64,000 nt of DNA, taken from assembly GCA_035511075.1 (NCBI GenBank), contig DATKFW010000093.1, positions 1 through 64,000 on the forward strand, given 5' to 3'. This stretch comes from DATAUD01 sp035511075 (GTDB lineage Bacteria > Verrucomicrobiota > Verrucomicrobiia > Limisphaerales > Palsa-1400). Both the position numbers and the translations under genes were made by a program. Below the pieces are notes generated by a model. The model did not search any database, had not been told where the DNA came from, and saw nothing but the letters and a program-made list of their open reading frames with translations. Of this stretch, positions 8,315 to 16,634 are shown piece by piece. Each line of letters begins with the position of its first letter. Position 1 is the first letter of the stretch.

Positions 8315-8803
8315 TCAAGGAAGACCGTCGCCCCACTCCATCTGGTCGCGCACGCTGTCTTCGCCTGTTTTCCTGAATCCCAGACGTTGATACAACCGGA
8401 AAGTCCGCTCACCTTTCACGATGCTCAACCGGACCGGCTTCCCGACAGCGGCGGCTTCGCGCAAAAGATTTTGAATCAACACGGTTCCAGCGCCCTGCCC
8501 TCGATGCGCCGGCAGCACGGCAATGTCCACCAACCGAAACTCGTCTTGCGCACGGTGGACGACGATCCGTCCGATCGGTTGATCGCCCTTCAGGATGATT
8601 GCGAATTGCGCGTTAGGAAAGGCGGCGCGGTAGCCCTGTTGCTGGGCGTTAAACTGCATTGCCACAAAGGCTTTTCGCGTTAGCTCGGGCCAGCCGGTGG
8701 CATCCAGTTCCGCCTGGCGCGCGCCGGCGTAAAGTTCCAGCAGAAACGGCCCGTCCGCGGGCCCTTCGGGCCGCAACGAAATGGCGACAAGATTGACAGG
8801 CAT
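8315..8803 (-). CDS. GNAT-family N-acetyltransferase
   Basis: A 162-residue acetyltransferase. Strand four and motif A read VDIAVLPAHRGQGAGTVLIQ (RGQGAG pyrophosphate loop), followed by the motif B LYQRLGFRKTGED. The N-terminus AISLRPEGPADGPFLLELY is the usual GNAT start. The ATG at 8803 was chosen because the in-frame sequence upstream (to 9016) has no conserved features and runs into the neighbouring promoter region. It is convergent with the sulfotransferase gene and divergent from the RCC1 gene. The substrate is unknown. Confidence 0.85.
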   Translation of the reverse strand: MPVNLVAISLRPEGPADGPFLLELYAGARQAELDATGWPELTRKAFVAMQFNAQQQGYRAAFPNAQFAIILKGDQPIGRIVVHRAQDEFRLVDIAVLPAHRGQGAGTVLIQNLLREAAAVGKPVRLSIVKGERTFRLYQRLGFRKTGEDSVRDQMEWGDGLP

Positions 8804-8938
8804 GAGAAAAGTTACCGCTGAATTTTTCAGAGTTGCACTCCTGGAAGTAAAGTGGAATGTGGAAAGTGAAATGATTGAGCGGTTGGACGTTGCCAGCGAG
8901 TGGCGAGTGGCGTTAGGGTGGCTAAGTTTCGTCCGGGT

Positions 8939-10270
8939 ATGAAAAAACGGCTTACAGCTTTCGGGGTGGTAGCAGGCATGATTTTTTTGGCGGTGTTGGC
9001 AGCGGATCAAGTTCATGGGCCTGGGATCTGGACAGGCACCCCCTTGCCGCCGGGCAAAGTGACGCCGCAGTTCGTCTGCGACTCGGACTCGGTGGTGCTA
9101 CCTGCTCCCGACGGCTCACTTTGGGCCTGGGGTGGGGCTGCGGGATTTAACCCTTACAGCCTGATGAATGTGTTTCCGAGTCCTGCTTCCTTTGAGGTTC
9201 CTCAGCGGGTCGGTTCGGATTCGGATTGGTCGCGGGTTGCAGGTAGTATGACGCATACGGTGGCGTTGAAACGGGATGGCAGTCTTTGGGCTTGGGGTTT
9301 GAATGGCGTTGGACAAGTCGGCAAGGGAGATTTCAGAACCAACTACGGCACTCCAATCCGTATCGGCACCCAAACTAACTGGTCCCAAATCTGCGCCGGC
9401 ATTAACCGCAGTCTGGCAATAAAGAATGACGGTTCGCTTTGGGGTTGGGGCTACAATAACTACGGGCAATTAGGTGACGGCACCACGAACAACCGGGCTG
9501 TTCCGACCCTGATCGGCGTGGATCGGGATTGGCAGATGATCGCCGCGGGTGGCTTTATCAGCTACGCCATTAAGAGCAACGGCACGCTCTGGTGCTGGGG
9601 AAAAGGGGCGTTTGAAGAGGATTGGGCGCCAAGGCAAATCGCGCCTGATACGAATTGGGTCGCCATCTCGGCCCACGATTTCACGATGCTGGCGCTAAGG
9701 GCCGATGGCACACTCTGGCTCAAGAGCGGCAACGCTCATATTGCCGCACCGGCATTCGTTGCCAATCCTACGGATGGCTTAACGCAGATCGGCACGGACC
9801 ACGATTGGGCTGAGATTTATCCGAGCATAAATTCATTTTTCGTCCGCAAGAAGGACGGAAGTTGGTGGGGCTGTGGAAGTAACCCGGAAGATCAATTCGG
9901 CCTCGGCACAAACGTATCCGAATTGGCATCGCCTCAACGCTTGCCCTTCACTTTCGATCCTTGGGCCTTCGGGCCGGAAGGAGAAACAACCTTGCTATTG
10001 GCGAAGGATGGCAAGCTGTGGACCTGGGGTGAGCCTCTGGGCACGGTGCCGCCGAATGCCGTGCGGCGTGAAATCAACTCGTTCCTGAACCCGGTCGTGA
10101 GGCGATTCCCGTCCCTTGCCTTCCTGATGAAATCGGATTTTGATATTGACCGGACGCCACGCCTTCTGTGGGAGCTTCCGCCGGAGGTGCGCCGTTCGCT
10201 CCAAACCGGGCAAGGGACCGCCGCGAATAATGTGACCACAACACATCTCGTCGATGCCTCGGATAAATAA
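8939..10270 (+). CDS. Secreted RCC1-repeat beta-propeller protein
   Basis: A 443-residue protein with a signal peptide (MKKRLTAFGV..., cleavage near ADQVHG). It has repeats of the regulator-of-chromosome-condensation type: DGSLWAWGLNGVGQVGKG, GSLWGWGYNNYGQLGDGT, GTLWCWGKG and KDGSWWGCGSN. Between them are linkers of the form DWQMIAAGG. These repeats form a seven-bladed propeller. In bacteria such proteins are usually surface or extracellular binding proteins with no known partner. The start at 8939 places the signal peptide correctly; an upstream GTG at 8900 is less likely. A small gene follows after two bases. Confidence 0.85.
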   Translation: MKKRLTAFGVVAGMIFLAVLAADQVHGPGIWTGTPLPPGKVTPQFVCDSDSVVLPAPDGSLWAWGGAAGFNPYSLMNVFPSPASFEVPQRVGSDSDWSRVAGSMTHTVALKRDGSLWAWGLNGVGQVGKGDFRTNYGTPIRIGTQTNWSQICAGINRSLAIKNDGSLWGWGYNNYGQLGDGTTNNRAVPTLIGVDRDWQMIAAGGFISYAIKSNGTLWCWGKGAFEEDWAPRQIAPDTNWVAISAHDFTMLALRADGTLWLKSGNAHIAAPAFVANPTDGLTQIGTDHDWAEIYPSINSFFVRKKDGSWWGCGSNPEDQFGLGTNVSELASPQRLPFTFDPWAFGPEGETTLLLAKDGKLWTWGEPLGTVPPNAVRREINSFLNPVVRRFPSLAFLMKSDFDIDRTPRLLWELPPEVRRSLQTGQGTAANNVTTTHLVDASDK

Positions 10271-10272
10271 GG

Positions 10273-10521
10273 ATGCAGGAACGTTCTCCAAAGTCCCTCG
10301 AAAGGACAACACGGGATTTAATCAATGAAATCAGGGGTTTCGTGAACATTTTCCGATTGTCAATGTTGACTCGAAGAAACCGAAAAGCACTCGAAAAAGT
10401 TCGCGCGGATACAATGCTGGGTACAATTGATGCAATTGATCGCGAATCGAGATTCTCCGACGATTTTTCAATGCTGATGGCCAACTGCCCACCAGAAGCA
10501 ATATATGATAAATCCGAATAA
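10273..10521 (+). CDS. Small hypothetical protein
   Basis: An 82-residue reading frame starting two bases after the RCC1 stop codon, so it may be translationally coupled. It is helical and charged (LERTTRDLINEIRGF, RRNRKALEKVR), with no signal peptide, membrane segment or recognised domain. Its last 54 bases overlap the convergent zinc-ribbon gene, so one of the two may be mispredicted at its end. It is listed because of its position; coding is not certain. Confidence 0.4.
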   Translation: MQERSPKSLERTTRDLINEIRGFVNIFRLSMLTRRNRKALEKVRADTMLGTIDAIDRESRFSDDFSMLMANCPPEAIYDKSE

Positions 10522-10779
10522 TATCGCAAACAGGGCGGCGAGCACCATTACCGGGCCGTCCATCTTGGCAGGTCGTAAAGCACGCGGGAGAACCGCGTCA
10601 CCGGCAGGATCGGACTTTGGCAATTTAAAGGCTTCAAATTGCTTGCCACAGGAACCGCAGACAGGTCTTGGCTCGCACGCCACATGCACGACAATTTCGC
10701 AACGAGGACAGAACTTGCCTTGGTTGGATAATACTATGCTCCGGTTGCAAATGTGACATTTGTGACCTGCGATTTGCAT
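10468..10779 (-). CDS. Zinc-ribbon/RING-like protein with C-terminal membrane anchor
   Basis: A 103-residue protein. The first 50 residues hold paired cysteines: CHICNR, CPRCEI, a CEPRPVCGSC group and a VHVAC between them. This gives two treble-clef or ribbon-like metal sites. After a linker, residues about 77-98 (MVLAALFAILFGFIIYCFWW) form a single transmembrane helix near the C-terminus. It is therefore a tail-anchored protein with a cytoplasmic metal-binding head. Its role is unknown; similar small proteins occur widely in Planctomycetes and Verrucomicrobia. It runs opposite to the neighbouring genes. Confidence 0.6.
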   Translation of the reverse strand: MQIAGHKCHICNRSIVLSNQGKFCPRCEIVVHVACEPRPVCGSCGKQFEAFKLPKSDPAGDAVLPRALRPAKMDGPVMVLAALFAILFGFIIYCFWWAVGHQH

Positions 10780-11035
10780 TTACCACTAATACCGTCCTTT
10801 ATTATTTACTGAAATACAAAAGGTCAGTCCGCCTTTAAAATCAGCAATTCTCCGCAAGCAATTCCTAAGCGGCGCGACTTGGCGGAGGGCGGGTGCAGCG
10901 CGGCAGGGCACGGGGGCGCGTGGCCCCGCCCGGAGCGGTACGATCTCCGCCATTGAATTGCTTTTTGATCCCCCTTTTTCACCCCTCAATAAGGTGATTT
11001 CAGCCGGGCCATTTAGACTTGGGAAATGAATTGAA

Positions 11036-11563
11036 TTGACTCCGTGGGCGCGATTTGTTTGGATCAAAAAGTCCATAGATTGTCCTGTGCCAACGAGGCG
11101 AAAATTCCTGATTGATTGCTCCGCCCTGATTGCGGCGGCCTTGACGGTTCCGACCGCCGGCGTGGCCGATTCTGCCGCGCCTCTTTGGAGAAAAAGGTCT
11201 CTCAGCGAGATCAGTGGTTCCGCGTTGGCTAGCCAGGTGAACACTCCTTTTCGCATTGAGGCGGGGGCAGGCAGGACGATTGAAGTCACCCTGGCTGAAG
11301 TGAAAATACGCCAGGATAGACCCCTCAAACGCGGCCAGCGTCCGCCTCACGATGCCCGCAACGAAAAATTCTCGCTTATTTTCTCCGGTTCCCGCGCTGA
11401 TTTGGTTCAACAGAACACTTACCCGGTCGCCCACGAGAAGCTGGGGCGATTTGACCTTTTCCTCGTGCCCATCAACACAAGAAACCCGGCGAAAATAGAT
11501 TACCAGGCTTTGGTCAATCGCCCCAGGAACCACATTTCCTGGGAAAACCGATGCAAAGGATGA
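11036..11563 (+). CDS. Tat-exported DUF6916-like protein
   Basis: A 175-residue product carrying a twin-arginine signal (TRRKFLIDCSALIAAALT). A small beta-rich domain follows: FRIEAGAGRTIEVTLAEV, FSLIFSGSRADLVQQNTYPV, then HEKLGRFDLFLVPI. I recognise this as the DUF6916 type, which is often encoded next to tail-collar proteins. The start is uncertain: TTG at 11036 or GTG at 11087; the latter would leave very few residues before the twin arginine. The tail-collar gene starts four bases after the stop, so they form an operon. Confidence 0.65.
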   Translation: MTPWARFVWIKKSIDCPVPTRRKFLIDCSALIAAALTVPTAGVADSAAPLWRKRSLSEISGSALASQVNTPFRIEAGAGRTIEVTLAEVKIRQDRPLKRGQRPPHDARNEKFSLIFSGSRADLVQQNTYPVAHEKLGRFDLFLVPINTRNPAKIDYQALVNRPRNHISWENRCKG

Positions 11564-11566
11564 ATT

Positions 11567-12091
11567 ATGTCAGAACCGTTTGTCGGTGAGATAAGAATGT
11601 TCGGATTCAGTTTTCCGCCCAGAAGTTGGGCCTTGTGCAACGGCCAACTCCTGTCCATTGCGCAAAACGACGCCTTGTTTGCCCTGCTGGGCACGACTTA
11701 TGGCGGTGACGGCATAACCAACTTCGCCCTGCCGAATCTGCAAAGCCGCGTCCCGGTCCATCAAGGGCAGGGAATCAGTCTCTCGCCCTACGTTCTCGGC
11801 GAGCAGACCGGAGTTGAAACCGTGACCCTGACGTCCAGCCAAATGCCTGTCCACAGCCATGCCGTCGCATGCAACACAAACGGCGGCAACCAGGCCAGTC
11901 CCGCAAATGGTTTGCCGGCAGTGGAATCGACCGGCACGTCCCTGGACTACACCAACGCCGCTGCCAACAACACAATGGGCACAGGAATGATCGAAAACGC
12001 AGGTTCAGGCGCGGCCCACCCGAACATTCAGCCGGTGCTGTGCGTGAACTTTTGCATCGCGCTCGTGGGCGTTTACCCCTCGCGAAGTTGA
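11567..12091 (+). CDS. Phage tail-collar domain protein (microcystin-dependent protein family)
   Basis: A 174-residue protein with the classic tail-collar N-terminus: FVGEIRMFGFSFPPRSWALC, NGQLLSIAQNDALFALLGT, YGGDG, then LPNLQSRVPVHQGQG. The middle and end (VTLTSSQMPVHSHAV, NIQPVLCVNFCIALVGVYP) are also typical of the MdpB family. These domains come from phage tail fibres, but bacterial genomes often carry them in small chromosomal sets with no other phage gene, as here. The role is unknown and could be surface or adhesion related. It lies in an operon with the DUF6916-like gene and is 22 bases before the large glycine-rich gene. Confidence 0.88.
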   Translation: MSEPFVGEIRMFGFSFPPRSWALCNGQLLSIAQNDALFALLGTTYGGDGITNFALPNLQSRVPVHQGQGISLSPYVLGEQTGVETVTLTSSQMPVHSHAVACNTNGGNQASPANGLPAVESTGTSLDYTNAAANNTMGTGMIENAGSGAAHPNIQPVLCVNFCIALVGVYPSRS

Positions 12092-12113
12092 CCTGGTCCG
12101 CACCCAGGACCCG

Positions 12114-14816
12114 ATGAACAATCGCATGTCCAATGGATCGATCTGGCGGAGCTTGCTGCTTGCGGGGTTTTGCCTGGCGGCTTCGCGGGCCTGGAGCCAC
12201 GAGCTTTTCTACGCCACCAGTAGCGCCACGCAGGCGAACAATACCGTTGAAATCCTCTCAACCAACGGCGCGGCGAATGACTCCATATTCACCGCAACCG
12301 GGGCCGCGAGCGACGGCGTGATTTGTTGCACGGCGATTGCCGTGGATTCCTCCGCGCAGAAGGTTTTTCTCCTCGATGCGGCCGGGCAGACAATCTGGCG
12401 AATGAACTTGGACGGCAGCAGCCTGACCGCCGTGGCGACGCTTACAAACAGCACGCCCACCGACTTGGCACTGGACACGGTCAACCAACAAATCTACTTC
12501 ACGACCAGCAGTTGGATCCAATCCGATAACACCATTCAAAGAGTGTCCTACTCCGGAGATGTCAGTACCGTCCTGGTCACCGCAGGCGGATCATCCGGCA
12601 ACGGCGTCAGTCGTTGTACGGCCCTGGCGTTGGACCTGCTTCATTCGCTCATCTTCTTCTCCGACGCGGGCACCAATGCACTCTGGAGCGTCACTTTGGG
12701 AGGCGACGATCTGTCATCGGTCGCGGAAAATTTGGCCGCCGCGCCTCTCGACCTGGCGCTCGATGTCACCAATAAACTCATCTATTATGCGACCAGCAGT
12801 TCGATTCAAAGCAGCAATACCGTCCAGCGGATCGATTATGCCGGGCTGACGAACACGCTTCTCTTTACCGCCGCAGGCGGCGGCAGCGTCCAACGCTGCA
12901 CCGCCCTGGAATTCGACCCGGTCGCCTCCAAAATTTATCTGGCTGACGCGGGCGCAAGCGCCCTTTGGACCCTCAACGGAGACGGTTCGGACCTGGCGCC
13001 GCTGGCAACCGGTGTTCTTCCCATCCCGCGTCGCCTAAGGCTAACCGAGTTGCCGTTGAACTTGCAGTTTATCGTGGTTAACCTCAACGACAGCGGCCCC
13101 GGTTCGCTCCGGCAGGCGATTCTTGACAGCCAGGTCGCCTCCTCAATTGTTTTCAGCAATGGTCTTTTCGCCGACAGTTCCGGGGTGGTCAATCTTGTCA
13201 CTGTGGGCGACACGACGTTTGGCCCGTCGTCGATCATCATCACAAACCGCATCGCCATCACCGGACCGGTTGGCTCCAATGGCGTCGTCATAGCCCGTTC
13301 CAACGGCGCGCCCGCGATGCGGTTGTTTTATGTGGCTCCGGGCGGTTCGCTAACACTCAGTAACGTCACCCTTGCCAACGGCCTTTCCCAAGGCGGCGAC
13401 GGAGGTTCCGGTTATCAGCGCGGCGGCAGCGGAGGCGGAGGGGCGGGTATCGGAGGGGCCATTTTTAATTGGGGCACGCTCGATTTGGAGAATTCGACGC
13501 TGACTGGCAACCAGGCCCTTGGCGGCGCGGGCGGCGGCGGTGCCACTGGAGGCGGCGAGGGCAGCGGCGGGGGCGGCGGCGGCATGGGTGGTGACGGCGC
13601 AATTGGAGGGGCCAGTTCAATTGGCGGAACCGGCGGCCTTCCGACCGGCGGCGTCGGCGGCGCCGGAACCGGGACGGGGCTTGACGGTGGGATCGGAGGC
13701 GGAGGGGGCGGCGGCGGCAGCGGCAGTGCCGGCAACGGCAGCGGCGGCGGGGGCTATGGTGGATTTGGCGGCGGCGGCGGTGGCGGGGGGGCTTACGACA
13801 CTCTCGGAAATCGAGGCGCCGCCGGCGGCCCTGGAGGGACAGGCGGTTTTGGCGGCGGCGTCGGCGGTCCCGGCGGCGGGACCCCTGGAGGCACGATCGG
13901 CCCGCCGGGATACGGCGGCGGGGCCAGCGGCGCGACCGGGGACGACTCGGGAAATCTTGGCAGCGCCGGCGGCGGGGGCGCCGGGTTGGGCGGCGCCGTA
14001 TTTAGCGTGTACGGCGTGGTCACTGTTACCAATTGCACCTTCTCCGGTAATGCGGCCCTGGGTGGAGCGGGCGGAACCATGGTGGGCAGCGTCGGCTCCA
14101 ATGGGATGGGCCTTGGCGGCGGTATATTCAACGTTGATGGCTCTGTCAGCGTCCTTAACGGCACTTTCGCCTACAACCAGGCTCCCCAGGGCGGCGGCGG
14201 CATTTGTAACGTCGGCGAAGGTGAGATTTCCAGCGTCTATATTCGCAATACCATTTTGGGCGATACCCTTTCCGGCGCGAGCGATTATTTTTCGACCAAT
14301 ATTTCGGGAGCCACCAACGTGGACTTCGGCAACCGCAACCTCATCCAGGTCAACAACGGCTTCACTGGCGGCATTGTGTCCGAAGCGGACCCGCAATTGA
14401 CTCCGCTCCAGGACAATGGCGGCCCCACCTGGACCCATGCCCTGCTTAACGGAAGCCCGGCCATCGACGCCGGCAACAACGCCGGCCTCCCCGCGACGGA
14501 TCAGCGCGGCTACCCGCGGGTGGTTGACGGTGATGACAATGGGTCGCCGATTGTTGATTTGGGTGCAGTCGAAGACGGTTTGGTTCTCTTGACAGCCGCG
14601 GCTCAGAACTTCCAGGGGATCGAATCCGACGGGTTCGAATTATCACTGATCGGGGAAACGAACCGGAATTACGTCATCCAGTTCTCCACTGATCTCGCCG
14701 ACTGGAACTCGTTCAGCACCAATCTCGTGCCGGCCGAAGGCGTCATCACCGTGTTCGATCCCGGTGCGAAAACCTCTCCACAGCCGCGGACCTATCGCGC
14801 CTTCGCACTCCCTTAG
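12114..14816 (+). CDS. Large secreted glycine-rich choice-of-anchor-Q protein
   Basis: A 900-residue exported protein with a signal peptide ending at AWS-HE. Residues about 30-305 are three long repeats of a YWTD/NHL-like propeller type (ELFYATSS..NNTVEILS, IYFTTSSWIQSDNTIQRVSY, IYYATSSSIQSSNTVQRIDY). At about 320 the motif SGPGSLRQAI opens a right-handed beta-helix region, interrupted by a very glycine-rich stretch (about 425-630). Near 780 lies the choice-of-anchor-Q signature, PAIDAGN followed by DQRGYPR and DLGAVE. The end (NYVIQFSTDLADW) is the module shared with other secreted proteins here. It is probably a surface adhesin or autotransporter-like filament. The ribosome site AGGA lies close to the ATG. 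Confidence 0.88.
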   Translation: MNNRMSNGSIWRSLLLAGFCLAASRAWSHELFYATSSATQANNTVEILSTNGAANDSIFTATGAASDGVICCTAIAVDSSAQKVFLLDAAGQTIWRMNLDGSSLTAVATLTNSTPTDLALDTVNQQIYFTTSSWIQSDNTIQRVSYSGDVSTVLVTAGGSSGNGVSRCTALALDLLHSLIFFSDAGTNALWSVTLGGDDLSSVAENLAAAPLDLALDVTNKLIYYATSSSIQSSNTVQRIDYAGLTNTLLFTAAGGGSVQRCTALEFDPVASKIYLADAGASALWTLNGDGSDLAPLATGVLPIPRRLRLTELPLNLQFIVVNLNDSGPGSLRQAILDSQVASSIVFSNGLFADSSGVVNLVTVGDTTFGPSSIIITNRIAITGPVGSNGVVIARSNGAPAMRLFYVAPGGSLTLSNVTLANGLSQGGDGGSGYQRGGSGGGGAGIGGAIFNWGTLDLENSTLTGNQALGGAGGGGATGGGEGSGGGGGGMGGDGAIGGASSIGGTGGLPTGGVGGAGTGTGLDGGIGGGGGGGGSGSAGNGSGGGGYGGFGGGGGGGGAYDTLGNRGAAGGPGGTGGFGGGVGGPGGGTPGGTIGPPGYGGGASGATGDDSGNLGSAGGGGAGLGGAVFSVYGVVTVTNCTFSGNAALGGAGGTMVGSVGSNGMGLGGGIFNVDGSVSVLNGTFAYNQAPQGGGGICNVGEGEISSVYIRNTILGDTLSGASDYFSTNISGATNVDFGNRNLIQVNNGFTGGIVSEADPQLTPLQDNGGPTWTHALLNGSPAIDAGNNAGLPATDQRGYPRVVDGDDNGSPIVDLGAVEDGLVLLTAAAQNFQGIESDGFELSLIGETNRNYVIQFSTDLADWNSFSTNLVPAEGVITVFDPGAKTSPQPRTYRAFALP
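13390..13995. repeat. Low-complexity GGC/GGA repeat coding for poly-glycine
   Basis: About 600 bases dominated by irregular ggc, gga and ggg codons, within the choice-of-anchor-Q gene. It encodes Gly-rich blocks broken by short variable words. Base composition here is far above the neighbourhood in G and C. The stretch is prone to slippage and creates long spurious frames on both strands. Confidence 0.85.
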
Positions 14817-14828
14817 GCGCTGCGCAAG

Positions 14829-16580
14829 TCATGGGGACTGCGCATACACCCGGACGTAATCGACGTACATATCGGCCAACCCGTGATATCGCGACAAATC
14901 GACGGGCCAGCCGCCGCCGGTGGCCAGATCGATCAGGAAGAAAAATGAGCTTTGTTTGGAGAGCGGAAGCGTCGCGTGCCGGCCCACTTCGATGTCGTCG
15001 CAATAGTAGATTGTGTCCGTCGGTGTAATCTTGCAGCCGTAGGTGTGGAACGTTTCAAACCAGGCCGATGGAATTCCGAGCTTGCGCATGTGAATTGGAT
15101 TATGCATTCCGTCAAACGCCGCTTTTTCGACGGCCTTGCCCGTCTCCCCCTGGTCCCAGCAATGCGGCGTAATCATATAGGTATCGAACGCGTTGGGTTC
15201 GTGCGGGCCTTCTCCGCCATACGCTTCAATAACGTCCAACTCGTCGCACGGCACTTTCACGCCCTTGCGATAGTCCGTCATGTAATCAGTCAGGAGCCAG
15301 AAGCTCGGCCACGTGCCGATCGCGTTCGGGGCGATAAACCTGCATTCGAAGTAACACGGGGCTTTGGCTGTGATGCCGGTGGCGTCGTTCTTCATCGAAG
15401 AAATCAAGCCCGAGCTGTGCGCCTTGTCGCTGGCCCGGATTCGCAAATAGGAATCGATCTGGGAAAAAGGGTTGCGCGGCGAATCGTGGCCGGAGAAGGT
15501 GTGCGCGCTGAAGTCCTGCGAGCCGCCCGGCGGCTTGTGGTCATAATAGGCCGCCTTGGGATCGGTGCTGGAGATGGAAAGCGGTCCGGTAAAGTCGTCG
15601 GCAAAAACCAGCGACATCCCTTTGGCCGCGGGAGGCGGCTCGGTGGGAATTCCCTGATTCCATACAACGCCGCCCTTGTTGTAGAGTTGCAGGTAGCAAT
15701 TGTCCTTAAGTTCGCCGCTCTCGCCGCTGATTCTCACCGTCACAGGCCCGTGCGGATAGGCCCCAGCCGGGAAAACGAACGATCCCCTGCCCTTCGCATC
15801 CAGGCGGACGGTGGCAATTGTGGAATCGGCCCCAAACCCTGCGCCCTGCTTCCAGCACTTCGCGATGACGCGGGCGAAGCCTGGGGCCGAGACGGCGATC
15901 GCGGTATCTCCCTGAACGTCGGCGCAATACTCCGGAGAAACAACGCCGATCTGGGAACCTTGCGCTGTGTCCTCGGAGGTCTCGGATTCGACGCTGAGAG
16001 AATCAAAGTAGAGATCGCTCTCAACGGCCACCAATCGCTCGTCAACCTTGGGCTGGCCGATGGTAAACGTAATCTCGCTGATCGGAAATTCGATTCTTGC
16101 GGTTTTGTCCCCTCCCCACGTTTCATGGCCGGAGTCCAGGTCGATGACCACTTCTTTCCAGCCTGAGAAGTCGATGATCCCACCCTGACCGGTATTCTTG
16201 CTGTACTGATGCGTCTTACCGGCGGCGTCGGTTAGCCGCACACCGTACGAGCACTTCATGTTGTCGCCTTTGAGCCAGAATCGCAGTTGATGGACCGGCC
16301 CGCCAATCCTGACCTTGTTCGGAATGCCGAGGTATTGGAAATTCCCGATGGAGACGAAGTGGTAATGCAACTTCAGGCACTGCTTCCCATCGTGTGGATC
16401 GTCCGTCGAGAGTTGGACCGAAGCATTCTCGTTGGGAATATTCACCACCCACACGGTGGGCAGCGACGAAGCCTGCTCAAAATCCTGGACCATCACCGGC
16501 GCCGCTCCCCAGGCTGGAGCAATCCCGACACCCAGCATGATACACAGGAAACCTGTGGCGGCATTGTGGCGAAAGCTCAT
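14829..16580 (-). CDS. Secreted glycoside hydrolase family 16 protein
   Basis: A 583-residue exported enzyme predicted to cleave beta-glucans or galactans. A signal peptide (ending PAWGA) is followed by a beta-sandwich carbohydrate-binding-like domain (about 30-195: VMVQDFEQASSLPTVW...YFDSLSVES). A linker Ig-like domain follows, then the GH16 domain from about 320 (MSLVFADDFTGPL) to the end. The catalytic motif ELDVIE is at residues 447-452: nucleophile E447, D449, acid/base E452. The C-terminus VDYVRVYAQ is the usual last strand. The start at 16580 suits the signal peptide; an in-frame GTG at 16607 would add nine residues. It lies 54 bases after the Ig-like gene on the same strand, so they are likely co-transcribed. 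Confidence 0.88.
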   Translation of the reverse strand: MSFRHNAATGFLCIMLGVGIAPAWGAAPVMVQDFEQASSLPTVWVVNIPNENASVQLSTDDPHDGKQCLKLHYHFVSIGNFQYLGIPNKVRIGGPVHQLRFWLKGDNMKCSYGVRLTDAAGKTHQYSKNTGQGGIIDFSGWKEVVIDLDSGHETWGGDKTARIEFPISEITFTIGQPKVDERLVAVESDLYFDSLSVESETSEDTAQGSQIGVVSPEYCADVQGDTAIAVSAPGFARVIAKCWKQGAGFGADSTIATVRLDAKGRGSFVFPAGAYPHGPVTVRISGESGELKDNCYLQLYNKGGVVWNQGIPTEPPPAAKGMSLVFADDFTGPLSISSTDPKAAYYDHKPPGGSQDFSAHTFSGHDSPRNPFSQIDSYLRIRASDKAHSSGLISSMKNDATGITAKAPCYFECRFIAPNAIGTWPSFWLLTDYMTDYRKGVKVPCDELDVIEAYGGEGPHEPNAFDTYMITPHCWDQGETGKAVEKAAFDGMHNPIHMRKLGIPSAWFETFHTYGCKITPTDTIYYCDDIEVGRHATLPLSKQSSFFFLIDLATGGGWPVDLSRYHGLADMYVDYVRVYAQSP

Positions 16581-16634
16581 CCCGGGCGAACCACACTTCT
16601 TTGGCACCCAGGACTCATCGGAATCCCCCTGCCC

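Noticed and set aside
11567..12091. Prophage remnant suggested by the tail-collar protein
   Set aside because: No other phage structural, integrase or lysis genes are nearby, and such proteins are common in chromosomes outside phages.
13617..14438. Long Ala/Pro-rich frames on both strands over the glycine-rich gene
   Set aside because: They are translations of the GGC repeat in other frames.
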